Below are positions 45,534-57,619 of a stretch of 64,000 nt of DNA, one piece after another. Below the pieces are notes generated by a model. The model had not been told where the DNA came from. It saw only the letters and a list, made by a program, of their open reading frames with translations, and ran no database searches. The DNA lies in the NCBI GenBank assembly GCA_005406025.1, contig BGZK01000142.1:1-64000 (forward strand). Direction: 5' to 3'. The number at the start of each line of letters is the position of its first letter. The first letter of the stretch is position 1. Both the position numbers and the translations under genes were made by a program. The DNA is from Eumeta japonica (lineage: Eukaryota > Arthropoda > Insecta > Lepidoptera > Psychidae).

Positions 45534-48500
45534 TTTTTTTTTTTTTTTTTTTTTGTTTCCCTCTTGCGACGAGGAGGAGGTAAAAAATGTCTATCCTGCA
45601 CACCCTCGCACCCGTACGCGTGGGTAGTGTGGGACTGAAACCCACTAAAAAATTCCTCCTGAAAGTGAAGTAATTGGGTCGGCTATGCTATTTAGTCGGT
45701 CGAGACGAGTCAGATGACAAGTCAGACGACTTTGATAGCTTCACCGAGTGCGGCCGGACGGCACATGCGAGTGCCGACGGCGCGTGACATGCGCTATGGA
45801 CGACGCCTGGTGGAAGTCGTCTCGGCATAGGATGTCGCAGGAAACCGTCACGGGTCGGTTCCTTCCCTCCTGCCCGGCCGGAGGCGGTTAGCGGCGGCCG
45901 GGTGGAGTAAGGGAGCTTAGGTCGATGACCTGACTAACGGATAGACCTACTCTAAGTCAGTCATGCGTGTCGTTGACGTCATTAACCAACTGCCGCTGTA
46001 AGAGCGTCAGGTGGATCGGTAAGTACGTTTCGTGGCCTACGGATAAGGTGGGAGATGCGGCGGTTGATAGTCAACCGCCGCGCGTAGGAGCGCATTGGGA
46101 TGTGATCCCGCGATGTCGAAGAATCGCTTCGATGCGTCCTTCATATATTTGGAAATAGTGGGGAGTTCTAAGTCCCTATGGAGAATTGAATTACGAACAC
46201 ACCAATGTGCATCCGTTGCGGCTCTACAGAATTTATTCTGTATTACCTGTAGTCTATGTAGTGCTTTTGGAGCGGCGTGAGCGAAGACGGGAGACGCGTA
46301 TGTCATCACCGTCCTAATGCACATTTTGTATATGGTACGTTTATTACGTCTAGATAGTTTACTTTTTCTACCGAGCATGGTCCCGAGCCTTGCTTTGTAG
46401 AAAAGTGCAGTATTTCTAACACGCTCGATATGATCTCGGAAGTGTAGATTTTTATCGAGCGTGACTCCTAAGTATTTGTAGTTCCGTTGCCACGGAATGA
46501 TCGCATCCAACATTTTAAGATTGGGAGTGTTTTTGTCGACAATGAGTCGACTCTAATCTTACCATACTTGAATTGTATGGCTGCTGATTTGTCGGGGTTT
46601 ACTTCTATCCTCCACTTCCGGAACCATTGACCTAGCTCGTCAATGGCCCTCTGGAGGAGGAGGGTGAATCGGGTGCTCCTATTCCGTAAAAGAGCGCGGT
46701 ATCGTCCGCGAATAACGCGAGTTGGACGCCAGACGACGACGGTCGCGGTACATCGTTTGTGTACGCGGAGTACAGCAGAGGAGAGGGTGGAGCCTTGAGG
46801 AACTCCTGCTCTGATAAGACGTCTTGTCGAGTGAGTGCGCTCATGCCTAAATGTGAAATGTCTGTTTGCTAAATAATTTTGAATAGTGATTATGAGGCGA
46901 TCTGGTACTTGGAGAGAATATAACTTATAAATCAGACCTGCGTGCCATACCCTATCGAAGGCCTTGGCTACATCAAAGAAGACAGCTACGGTGCTACGTT
47001 CGGTTTCAAAGCCCTCCGAGACATACTCTACTAAGCGGAGGACTTGCTGTGGACAAGAATGGGCTGGGCGAAAGCCGAACTGTTCATCTATGATAAGGCC
47101 TTTCCCTAGGAGGTGATCGCTAAGGCGAGTTTTGAGAATTTTTCGAATAGTTTGCCCAGACCGCTCAGGAGGCTGATCGGTCTGTAGCTGGCAGGGAGGT
47201 CGCGTGGTTTCCTGGCTTGTGGATGCCTATAACCTCCGCCTCCTTCCAGGCAGGAGGAAAATAGCAATTTTTATGCACGCGTTAAAAATCGCGACCAGTA
47301 AGCTTAACAACGGTATAGAAAAGCATTTGATTGCTTTATTACTAATACCATCGAGGCCCGGTGCCTTTCTGGTATTAAGTGATTTCACTAGCGTTTGGAC
47401 TTCGCTGAGTGAGACGGGAGCCAGATCGTCTTTGGGTTCGAGGGAAGTTTTTTGGAGAACCTCTTCCTCGATGCGACTGATATGAGCGATGTCGTGCGGA
47501 GGCGTGAGAGCATTGAGTCTCTATAGAGTCTGCAAGGCACTCTGCTATCTCCGCGTCGTCTATGGCCTCTGAATTATCAGGTTTTGAGTGGGGTATAGGG
47601 TATATCCTCGGTTTTGAGCGCTTTGGTAACTGCCCAAAACGCTTTGTGGGATGGTTTGATTTCTCCATGAGGTCGCTCCAACTCTCATTTCGGAATTCCC
47701 GAACGCGAGCTTTCACTTCGCGTTGGAGAGCTCGCGCTCTGGATCTGTACCGGGAGTGGGATATGCGCTCGCGCGGCGCAAAGCTGCGTTTTTGCTCTTA
47801 TCAATTCGAGAATATCGGGCGGAAACTTCCGGCGATCCGAGGATGCCGGAACCTCCGCTCGCTCTCCTCGACCACTGTCCTGACGTGGTTGGTAAGAGCA
47901 CCTATGGCAAGGTCAATCTCGTCTGTAGACGCGATGTCATTGGGAATGCTATTGAGGTTTGGAGTGTCGATTTTCTCAAGCGCGGTCGACACTCTTTCCC
48001 AATTAGTAATTTTGCGGATGGAATAGGCCTCCCGCCGTCGGGAGGTCCCATTTTAATATAACCGGTCGGTGGTCAGACGTGAGACCGTGTATTGTCTCAA
48101 TACTATTGAAATTAAGTGCAACTCCTTTAGTGAGTGCGATATCTATCGTCGAGGGTCTATGTGTGACGACATGGGGAAACATGTCGACGTAGAGGGCGCG
48201 ATGATTCCGAAGTCTAGTCTGTCCTCGAGTTCGTCGAGTTTAATTCCGTTATAATTGTTAGATGGGCAGCCCATCTTATGTTTTACAATTGAAATCACCG
48301 AAGAGGATGACGGCATCCCCTAAGGCAAAGAGGGCTCTTAGGTCGCGCCGGAGCAACCGTTTTGGAGACGGAGATAGACCGAGACTATGACGAGTGTACT
48401 ATGGCCCGTCATAGCGAGTCTACAACCCGTGGCTTCCATATTTGTAAGTGGAGGAATATTAGGGCCGCAATGTAGGGAGCGTCTGTAGTACAGAGCGGTA

Positions 48501-48745
48501 CCCCACTACTGTATGTCCTGTCCGTTCGTAGTTGGACATAGCCTGCGATGCTGCAGGCGTTAGGCCTATTCGGTTTAAGATATGTTTCTTGTACGAGAGC
48601 GATATCGATGCTGTTCTCCGACATACATTTTTTTAACTCTAAAACGTTCGAAGTTAGACCGCAAGCGTTAAATGATATTATTCTAATGTTTTTTGGTTTG
48701 AGGCGCCCAACTGAGGGAAGGCAACGTCAGTGTTGTATCTGGTTA
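45534..48745 (-). mobile_element. Jockey-type LINE, nearly full ORF2, degraded
   Basis: Its 3' end is a run of 21 T on the plus strand (45534-45554), i.e. a poly(A) tail. On the minus strand, from 48720 down: endonuclease start IISFNACGL and IDIALVQETYLKP, middle WDLPTAGG, linker WSDLMEKSNHPTKRF, RT with AFDRVWHAG and LALFADDTALFYG (46640-47000), and the C-terminal part KYLGVTLDKNLHFRDHIE and YKMCIRTVMTYASPVFAHAA (46037-46513). Frame changes separate these blocks, so it cannot make one protein. ORF1 is absent. Confidence 0.85.
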
Positions 48746-49299
48746 TAACAATCGTGACCTTTTTTTTATCTATATGTTTTTAATTAATTAAATATTAACA
48801 AACTGTCAATTCAAGCTATTAAAATAGAGGATATGTCTGTACAATGGTGTAGCAAACATCATCTTGATTTTGAAATACCTATTTAATGTTATGTCATTCT
48901 GTATGGCATGAATTTTTCGTCCTACTGCCATTTTGTATTTTATGACCGTCGTTCTGCTTTTATAAAAGTAAAATCTAGTTTATAGCAGTCGTATGGTTGA
49001 GACGAATCGGTAGACACCTCTTTGATCAAAATCTATCAAGCTCTTGGGACATTTCGAAGGCATTAAGTAATTCTACATACATATCAAAATACGCCTGAAA
49101 AACAATCTTGTCTCTGCTGTTGGGTGGTCAGATAAAAAGACACTAAGCGGTCAAAGGGGACGTTGGGAAATCAATTAGAATAATGTGAATCGTGAAAGTT
49201 AAATGATGAGTAATTCCCGAAATAGATTATTAAAATTGATACATAATTTTAGTAAGTACGGAAATTATTATTATTATTATAATGCAACATTATTGTAAA

Positions 49300-49790
49300 C
49301 TCACACCTATTTATCAGAAGGGTAGGCAGAGACTATAAATTTTCACATGCTACGATCTTCTCGTATGTCTCTTGAGTAAATGACATCTTTTCATGCAAAC
49401 TCGTTGGTTTCGGGTACTTAAAATTTGACTTTTTTAAAATATGCGACCAATTTGGTCCTCATTTTATTTTATAGGGCAATCCATACCAACCTTTCTAACA
49501 TACGTATTCGCACACATTCGCTCTATAAATTTGTTTTGTCAGTTTACGTTCTTTCATCCTTTCCAGATGGCCAAGCCACCGCAACACACTTTTTTCTACT
49601 CTATTTACTACATCTTTCTCCAAACCACAATGTTCTCTGACATTGCTGTTCCTACATCTATCTTTTAGAGGCATTCCACACATATTGCACAGAGAGCACA
49701 TATCTGCCGCATTAATTCTACTTCGATTTTTCTTCTGCCATACCCAACTTTCACTACCGTTCATAAAAATAGGAATCACAACCACATTAT
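49300..49790 (-). mobile_element. RTE-type LINE tail fragment
   Basis: Minus-strand 49495-49785 encodes GSESWVWQKKNRSRINAADM, CGMPLKDRCRNSNVREHCGL and VLRWLGHLERMKERKLTKQI, the C-terminus of a common insect RTE-like reverse transcriptase. The GTAGGCAGAGACTATAAATT part at 49321 is its 3' noncoding tail. Only this end remains. Confidence 0.8.
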
Positions 49791-50651
49791 GTATTGATAA
49801 AAGTGCTTGTTTGAATATTGAATGCCTGTATGATTATTCCCATAATATGTTGCTGACAAAAAGTTATTCTTCTATTGTATTCTTCTATTCTTAAAGACAT
49901 TTTCATATTTTCAAAAATTTCATATTCGATAACATTTTTCACGCGTCCTCAATGGGAGGTGCACCCTAACACGAAACATAACACCTTGAAATCTCTATGG
50001 ATCTGATAGTTTACTGTATATCGTAAACACCATGAAAAGCACAAGAAATTGATAGAAATCAAAATCACCACCGAAAGTACTTTCGATTGCCATATTTTCA
50101 CATACGACTAAATCAAATATGAAACAGCATAAGCTGAGAGTTACTAGAAAATAAACTTTTTAATTTAACGACACACTTAATAATTCCAAGTCGTCCATTG
50201 ACGTTTCAAGTATGTATGCTGATTTTCGGATAAAAAACAAATCGATTTATCTTTTTTTTGTCAAATACGATAAAAAAAAACGTGTATGGATGACAGTTTA
50301 GAAATATCTTCACTATAATTATGGCACTATCCATCGCACCATAGAAATGTGTTGTTAACAAAAATATGCCTTACAATGAATTGTGAAACATGTTTTTGTT
50401 AGCATTTTTTTATTGAGCAAACAAGACTGAAGTCTTGTTTGTCAAATACGCTGGCAATTTTGAAGTGTTTCGTGGAAATCTAAATTTCTTCATTGATAAA
50501 AATAAAAAAAAAACCCACTTCAAGCATGAAAATAATTTGACAAGCGTATCAACAAAGTTGCATACAAACAAATAAGTTGAAAAATAGGCAAAGTTTCATA
50601 ATTTATTTGGTCGTCTACTGGGCATTTAATTTGAGATATTGTTTTCTGTGC

Positions 50652-52393
50652 CAGTGTTTCCACAATGTGGGGAAATTCCCTTTTTGAGGGGAAATAAGGA
50701 TCCAGAGGGGAATAAAAAGGGGAAAGACATGAAAAGGGGAAATTGCGGGAAATCATGGGTATTGCGGAAAACTTCCGAACTAATTTTTTATGGACTATAC
50801 CGTGGATTAGAGTGTTACCGTATAAAAGAAACAGTGGCAACACGTTCAGGTTTTATATATTTCTGGTCAGGCTGTAAATAAGAATACGAATGGTTGAATT
50901 ATAATTTACTTATGCTTAGTTTAATTTTTTTGATTCGCTTGCAGTTGCATTGGACTGTAAAAACTTAAGGTGTGGTATTTCTATCTGATTTTTCATTAGT
51001 TGTACAGAAGTTGTTCCCGTTCTTTTCAAGCCTGATTTTACACACAGGATTGATGCAACCGTTTCATTATCCAGCCTATTACGTTTATCTGTTTTGATAT
51101 TTTTTAGATCACTAAATAACCGTTCTATAGCAGCATTGAAAAAAGGCAGTGACATAAAATAATTTACTAAAATTGGCAGTTAAACGAATTTGCGTCTGCC
51201 GTCAACATTTTTTTTCAAACATTTTTTTTCAATAGCCTACATACACGTGGAATCGTTACAATTCATATCTGATTCTGCAAGGAGACTTTGATTTCTCCAT
51301 TCCTTGTCCAGCTCTGTTAAATCTACTGTAATGTGCGATGGAATGTGTTTTTTCGCGATTTTGTACAGTGATGTTGGGTGAAAATCATTGGCATTTTTCC
51401 GGTTTAAAAAAGATGAATCATCGTGCACATCTTCAAATACAAATCGTTTCTTAATTTGTACAATCGCTTCAATATAAAACAATTTTGCTGAGTGAAAAAT
51501 TTTCTGAACTTCACAGTTTTCTTTATTTTCTACCTCTTTTAATAAATGGATTGCATTCACACCTAAATGAATACGTTTCAATTCAAGATGTTCTTCTGTC
51601 TGATAAAGATTGATTTGGTTAGTAGGAGTTTGTTTTACATAATTTCTATTCATGAAATTTAACGCCAATGTTTTGATTAATTCCTCAGTTTGAGTCTTCA
51701 ATTCTGAGAATTTAGGATAATCAGCTTGAAACATGCAATTAAAATCATTAAACAGTCCAAAAGCGTAGTCCATTCTGAAAAAAATATATATTGATAAGTT
51801 TTAGTAATCGCAATTCAATCAAATTAAAATTCCTCTAGCAATGTTAGGCAAAAAATGATTTTAATTTTTCTCTAACCCAAATCAAAAAAACAGTTGGCAA
51901 CATTCTTGGCACTTTAAAAATAACAATGTCAAAAGAATGAGTTTAAAAATTTTAACTCTAAAAAAATGCTAAAGAGACTCCCCTGCGGGCTGTATGGTGC
52001 TACAACATCTTTGTCTGCCCATCGTAAACATAAAAAAATTAACATTTTTTCATAACCTAAAATTCTAACTAACATTTCATGGTACCTAAGTACATTAAAT
52101 GAAATACTGACCATGACCAATAATAAAAATAGAAGAAAAAACTCACCGATTTTTTAGCAGAAATATTAATTAGCCACCGATCCATTTTCTAGCTATAGGT
52201 AAGTTTATTTACTTAGAGCACTCAATCAATCACATCAACCACAACACTAACTATTTTTTTTTTAGCTACTACATTAGTGCTAAAGCTAAAAACTAGAGCA
52301 AAATAATTTTTGAGGGGAAAAAATTCCTGAGAAGGGGAAATCTGAATTGAAGCGTGGGGTAAGGAAATCATTAAAATGGAAATACTGAAATAC
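50652..52393 (-). mobile_element. hAT transposon remnant
   Basis: Minus-strand pieces resemble a zinc-finger-type hAT transposase. 51237-51773 has MDYAFGLFNDFNCMFQADYP and LKRIHLGVNAIHLLKEVENK. 50916-51155 has the C-terminal SLPFFNAAIERLFSDLKNIK dimerisation motif and NRLDNETVASILCVKSGLKR. The left end reads CAGTGTTTCC and the right end, reversed, CAGTATTTCC inside a doubled GAAATACT. TTCTGTGC (50644-50651) and TTCTGTGT (52394-52401) look like an 8-bp target duplication with one change. The N-terminal half of the transposase is missing. Confidence 0.7.
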
Positions 52394-52617
52394 TTCTGTG
52401 TTTACCGCCATAGAGTTTACCGCTTCTGTGGCTGACAGGCTGACCGAAGTGACCGATAACGGAACGGCATTAGCGTTTTTGTAATTCCGTGGATAACAAA
52501 TGTGATGTATATATTGTTATCTTTATTATAATTATACACATATTACTCTATGGGTATTACCGAAAATAATAGTTAATAAAATAAGTGTTTATTTCATTGA
52601 TTTTAATCGTGTTTAAA

Positions 52618-52839
52618 ATGTACAATGATCTAGATTCCTTTAAACCAATTGTTTTGGTGACCGGTTTTGGACCATTTGACAAACATCCTGTAAATGCGAG
52701 TTGGAAAGCCGTACAATTAATCAATAAAAATGAAATGGAACAAAAACACTGTATAGAACTAGTATTGTTAGAAATACCCGTCCATTATGAAAACGTAGAT
52801 GCATTAGTACCTGCGCTCTGGGAAAAACACACACCAAAG
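52618..52839 (+). CDS. Pgpep1: Pgpep1 paralogue B, exon 1
   Basis: 74 codons, MYNDLDSFKPIVLVTGFGPF to VPALWEKHTPK; donor AAAG|GTAGAA placed after ACACCAAAG. Confidence 0.93.
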
Positions 52840-53843
52840 GTAGAAAAAACAAGAGTTACATGATATAAAAACAATGGAAAAATAGTCTGACCTTTTTGTA
52901 AATCAAATAATTCATCATTTACAGTTGTTTTTATGGACAATATTTAATATGGTGATGAAAAATTCTAGTTCTGATTTCGTTTTCAGATAACGAAGGACAT
53001 AAATATGATAAAACCTCTAATTTTAGTCACATAATTTGTACCTACTACAAGAAATATATGATGGCATTTGAATTGGGTTTCAGTAATTAATAAGCGATAT
53101 ATAATTAAATTTATATATATTTATTTTCAGCTTGTAGTTCATGTGGGTGTTTCAAAATTAGCTAAGTGTTTTACCATTGAAAGCGAAGCGTGTAAGGTAG
53201 GCTACAAGAGACTTGATTACTTTAAAAAAATTCCTCCTAACTCCACTTGTCCTGCTGAGGGCTCAACTAGAATACAAACAAAGTTAAATGTGGACCGTAT
53301 TTGTGAAGATTTTAATGATTTATCTGTCAGTGAAAGTATTAATGCCACTAAGTCAAGTGATGCTGGAAGGTAATTTATTCCACATTTCTAAATGTTGTTC
53401 TCTGTAAATGTTTTGCACTTTTTTGGTTGACCAAATCATTTGACTCAATAACAAAAAAGTAAGTCATTTATATATTTAACATGTTTATTGTGTGAATGCG
53501 AACATCCCAAATTTTCATTTCATTTTTCAGTAGTAGATCAAAATACCCGGCTTAATGCAGCATTTTTCTTCATTAGACGTCTACACATTCACAAGGAAAT
53601 GTAAAACCTTACACAAATAGTATGTTAATGTACTCCTTTGGTTAGACAATAACAAGTTTATCAGTGTGCATTTTATCTTATCAGTTAAAATCTTTTATTG
53701 TACTCCATCAACCTTGTTTTGATCTAGAGCACATTCTGATGAACAATGTAATTTAATATATGATATATACACAGCACAATTAATATATATTCATAATAAC
53801 AATAATGTATGTATTATATATATATAATCGAAATCTGATAAAA

Positions 53844-53922
<79 letters not shown>

Positions 53923-55607
53923 CAAATCTGATGAAAATCTATGTATATATATATTGATTTCGGTTCAGGTTTCAGCATATTTGGTTATGATTCCATTGTA
54001 ATTTTGAATTCCATTTTGAAAGATTCACACATTTAAATGTCAGCACCCTCTTATACCTCTTTTAGCAGTTGCTTAAAAATAAGTCATTAATTATTCATTT
54101 AGCACAGTACATTTGAAAAATATTTATTATTAAATATAATATAAATTTAGTTAAAATACATAATGTAATCTTACGTTTTCACATATAAAACTTTCATCTC
54201 ACAATTTACATGATAAAGTGCTTACAGGATGATAATGCTACTTTAAATATATATATATATTATGTAGAATTTTCAATTCTATATTAGTTTCCACTTTTAT
54301 AAAAATTAGAAATTCATATGACTCTCCATCCTTCCCCCTCCACCCTCCTTTATCCTTTTAAGGTTGGAGTTATTTGTGTTTAGCATGATGGTATATTTTT
54401 AATAAATATTTCCTTATGTACAAACATACTTAATAAGTTGTTAGTTCTCCAGTCGGTACTGCTTACCAACCTGACTGTCCAATGACTGTTTTAATGTACC
54501 AATGTTTTTTAACATTTATTCTGTAATGTTACGCTATTGTTACGTTTTTTTATATAATATTTGGCAAAACTTAGCCAGTCATTCTAAGGTTCAACAAAAA
54601 AATTCTGAAATACATTTATATGTTTCATGTTGGTAGTGAAGGGGTATTTTTTGGAATAAGCTATAACTGTGACTTTTTTTCAGAATTAAGAATCTGCATT
54701 AAACATTGAAATATAATGGGAAGAAACATCACTGGCAATTATATAATGATGTCCTGATTTTGAATTATCCATATGGAACTCTTTTCATGATTGGCTCCTC
54801 ACTTTTATATAATGATGTCTTGATTTTGAATTATCCATATTTGACTTTTTTGATGATTGGCACCTCACTTCTTATTACTTTTTCTTTTGTGGAGTTTATG
54901 ATTAACCAAACAATAATGTTATCTAATAGCAAATCTAACAAACTGGTACATCTGATATTTATTGAGTGCCTTAAGATACATTTGTCTGCCATTGCAGACA
55001 AATGTATCTTCAGTCATTCAACCAAGTTTGTTAAATAATCATATTGTGGAGGTGAAGCTGCATTTTTACCTATTGACCTTTAATCCAGATCCCTTTAGCC
55101 ATTTATTTAGAATAGGATCTACAATTCACACATTTATGTATCAGTATGGATAATATTCAATTGTTGTTAGACAATGTTTTTATGTTTCATTTTATAGATA
55201 TTTTTTTAATTCATTCACTTACTTGTAGTATTTTAAAATTTTTATTTACTCATGAAAATAGAAATACTGCATACTTCATTTAATACTAACATTATAATTT
55301 TCAGTTTAATTTTAATTATTATTATCTTATTTCCTTTTGATAACAAAAACTCAAAAAAATGTCATAGTATCGGTTTAAGTAATAATCGGTTTGATTCTCT
55401 AGGTACTTATGTGAATACATATACTACACTTCGTTGACTCTGAACCCTATGAGAACGTTATTTGTGCACATCCCAGACACCAACATTTATCCATCGGATT
55501 TGACAGCAAGGGGACTTGAAAGAATCATTGAGTGTTGCCTTAAACAAATCAATGAAGAAATGCCTGATAGACTGGAAAAGGCTAAGTTGGATCATTTAAA
55601 AATTTGA
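52618..55607 (+). CDS. Pgpep1: Pyroglutamyl-peptidase I paralogue B, catalytic triad intact
   Basis: Family C15 enzyme cleaving N-terminal pyroglutamate in the cytosol. Exons 52618-52839, 53131-53369 and 55403-55607 give 221 residues with the same intron positions and phases as paralogue A, 20 kb upstream. Key residues: KPIVLVTGFGPF, Glu 91 in FTIES, Cys 157 in GRYLCEYIYYTSL, His 176 in TLFVHIP. The start is placed at 52618, which matches paralogue A; an in-frame ATG also exists at 52585. Intron 2 contains an (AT)n tract. The C-terminus has a poly(A) signal candidate AATAAA near 55680. This is the likely active copy. Confidence 0.95.
53131..53369 (+). CDS. Pgpep1: Pgpep1 paralogue B, exon 2
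   Basis: LVVHVGVSKLAKCFTIESEA to ATKSSDAGR. Acceptor TTATTTTCAG, donor AG|GTAATT. Confidence 0.94.
53818..53950. repeat. (AT)n microsatellite
   Basis: Long TATATA tract in Pgpep1 paralogue B intron 2, with two similar flanks (AAATCTGATRAAAATYTATR). Confidence 0.95.
55403..55607 (+). CDS. Pgpep1: Pgpep1 paralogue B, exon 3
   Basis: RYLCEYIYYTSLTLNPMRTL, FVHIPDTNIYPSDLTARGL, ending AKLDHLKI. Acceptor TCTCTAG. The nucleophile Cys is encoded by TGT at the place where paralogue A has TCG. Confidence 0.95.
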
Positions 55608-55689
55608 TTTTATGTTTTACTTTAAATAGTATTTATCAAAGTGCTGTGATGCATAACTGAATGAAAATTACCTTCTACCAATAAAAATT

Positions 55690-57430
55690 AAATAACTTTC
55701 TATTTGCTATTTCAATCCGATCACAACTTTCATCATGATTCTGGTTTTAAGTCAAAATTAATTCTGAGCATTTTTTAAATGTAAATGCATTGTCCTCTCT
55801 ATATGCTTCTATGTATGTACTTTTCTATACAAACCAATTTAATTGTTTATTAATATCCTATACATAAACTACGACTGAGACATTGTGCTTTGGCATGGCA
55901 ATATAATTTAAAAAAATTGCTTTAACAATTATTATCGTCTTGAACAACAATTATTTTTTCTTAACAACAGAATTTGTGTATAGTCTAGTAGTTTTTTTTC
56001 TGAGATATATATGCAAATGTTGAGAGCTTATGCTGCTTGTAAAAACGCATCTAATAAAATTACATGTTGTGAAAATTTGATTGTTACTTGCATATTTGGT
56101 ATTATGGTACATTATTTGTATGTTATACTAAAAATATTTAGACTTATATAGAGTATGACTCCAATAATGACCTGTAATGTGATAAAATGAGCGTATTATA
56201 AATGGTATTTAAATATATTGTTGAAAATATAATATTTGTGTAACATTATTTTATTTCCATTGTGGTCATTTCCACATATATAAAACTGTAGAAGTGTCAT
56301 GTCTGTACATTGAAAATATTTGGCAAAGTTTGATTGCAGATAGTGCAATGTAACAGAACACAACAGGGTTATTTTTGAAAACTGTATATCTGATCACATT
56401 GACCTCCAAAACTATTAGATGAATTTTCATGGGGTTTTCATAGATAACGACTATAGCTTGGGAGCAACATATAGGCTTTATTTTATGTAAATCGCCTCAT
56501 GTGACATTATTTGATTTTTAAAAATAAACTCCATCCATACAAAGTTGTGAGCACAACTAATGAGTGTACTGATAAATACATAATTATGTACTCGTAGATA
56601 CACTTAAATATTGTACAAACTATTATACAGGTCTCCAAACTCTCAAATAATTGTTTGGCAATCATGCAGCTGTTCTTGTAAATTTACATTTATTTCATGT
56701 ATAAAATAAATATGATTTTCCTAAACAACTTGCTATTGACAATGAAATAACATTAATGTAGTACAGCTACCACCATTGTAGTGGAGTTCTAATGCCCAAG
56801 AGTGATTCGTAACTAAAGAAGTGGTACAAATTCTTTATTTTTAACCATGTAGAGTATATTAAATAATATTTACTGAAAATGCAAATTGTAAATATTAATA
56901 TAATAATTGATAATTAGCCTGCTTACATAATTTATATATATGCCAAACTTATGAAAAGTGTAAGAATACTTTTTTGAGTCATGGGTTACTTTTCAAGGCT
57001 GCTATCAATGAAAATCATTTATACAGTTATGTTTGTCCATAAAATAATAGAAATAATATTGTGTCAGAATTCAATGACCACACTGCTGGCATATCCTTCC
57101 CCAATCTTATAATTTCAGATGACCCTATGTTTTTCCCGTTGGCCCAGTACAAGATGTAGGTGTTAACTACCGTTGACAACTCCTGGGAACGGTGGCTTAA
57201 TTTTCTCTCTGAAGCGTGGAACGAATAGCTCAGTTTGACTTAAAAACTCATCGATCAATTCATCGGTGACAAGTCATACCCAATACTTTTTTATTTATAC
57301 GCAATGCTTTTTCTATAGGAAAATTTTGTATGTGTAAGAAAATAAATTGGAAATATTTAAAATAATAAATGAGAAATAATAAACGACATAGATTCGGTAC
57401 TAGAAATAAAAATAAACTTTATATGTCAGT
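55690..57430. other. Intergenic with dispersed repeat R2
   Basis: No gene seen. 56380-56540 holds an inverted copy of R2 (GAATTTTCATGGGGTTTTCA, then TTGGGAGCAACATATAGGCT). Confidence 0.5.
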
Positions 57431-57440
57431 TGATTATGTA

Positions 57441-57609
57441 CAGGATCGGATATACCATATAGCTTTTTGGGCTTCAGCCCAGGGCCTCGTGGATTCCCCG
57501 TGGACCCCCGGCTAAATCAAGTCAGTCAAAACTAGATGATATGCAAAAAAAATAGGTGGGCCCCTAAGTAGTATTAGCCCAGGGCCCCTTAACTCACGGT
57601 CCGGCTCTG
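57441..57609. mobile_element. hAT-type MITE with perfect 8-bp target duplication
   Basis: 169 bp. ATTATGTA lies at 57433-57440 and again at 57610-57617. The ends CAGGATCGGAT and, reversed, CAGAGCCGGACC are imperfect inverted repeats. The interior has GGGCTTCAGCCCAGGGCC and AGCCCAGGGCCCC. Length, target size and ends all fit a hAT MITE. Confidence 0.85.
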
Positions 57610-57619
57610 ATTATGTAGT

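Noticed and set aside
47204..48061. Plus-strand frames of 93, 154 and 112 codons
   Set aside because: They are antisense to the Jockey-type LINE and have no domain of their own.
53818..53950. Hairpin potential of the TATATA tract as a regulatory stem
   Set aside because: Any (AT)n tract is self-complementary; nothing beyond a microsatellite is shown.
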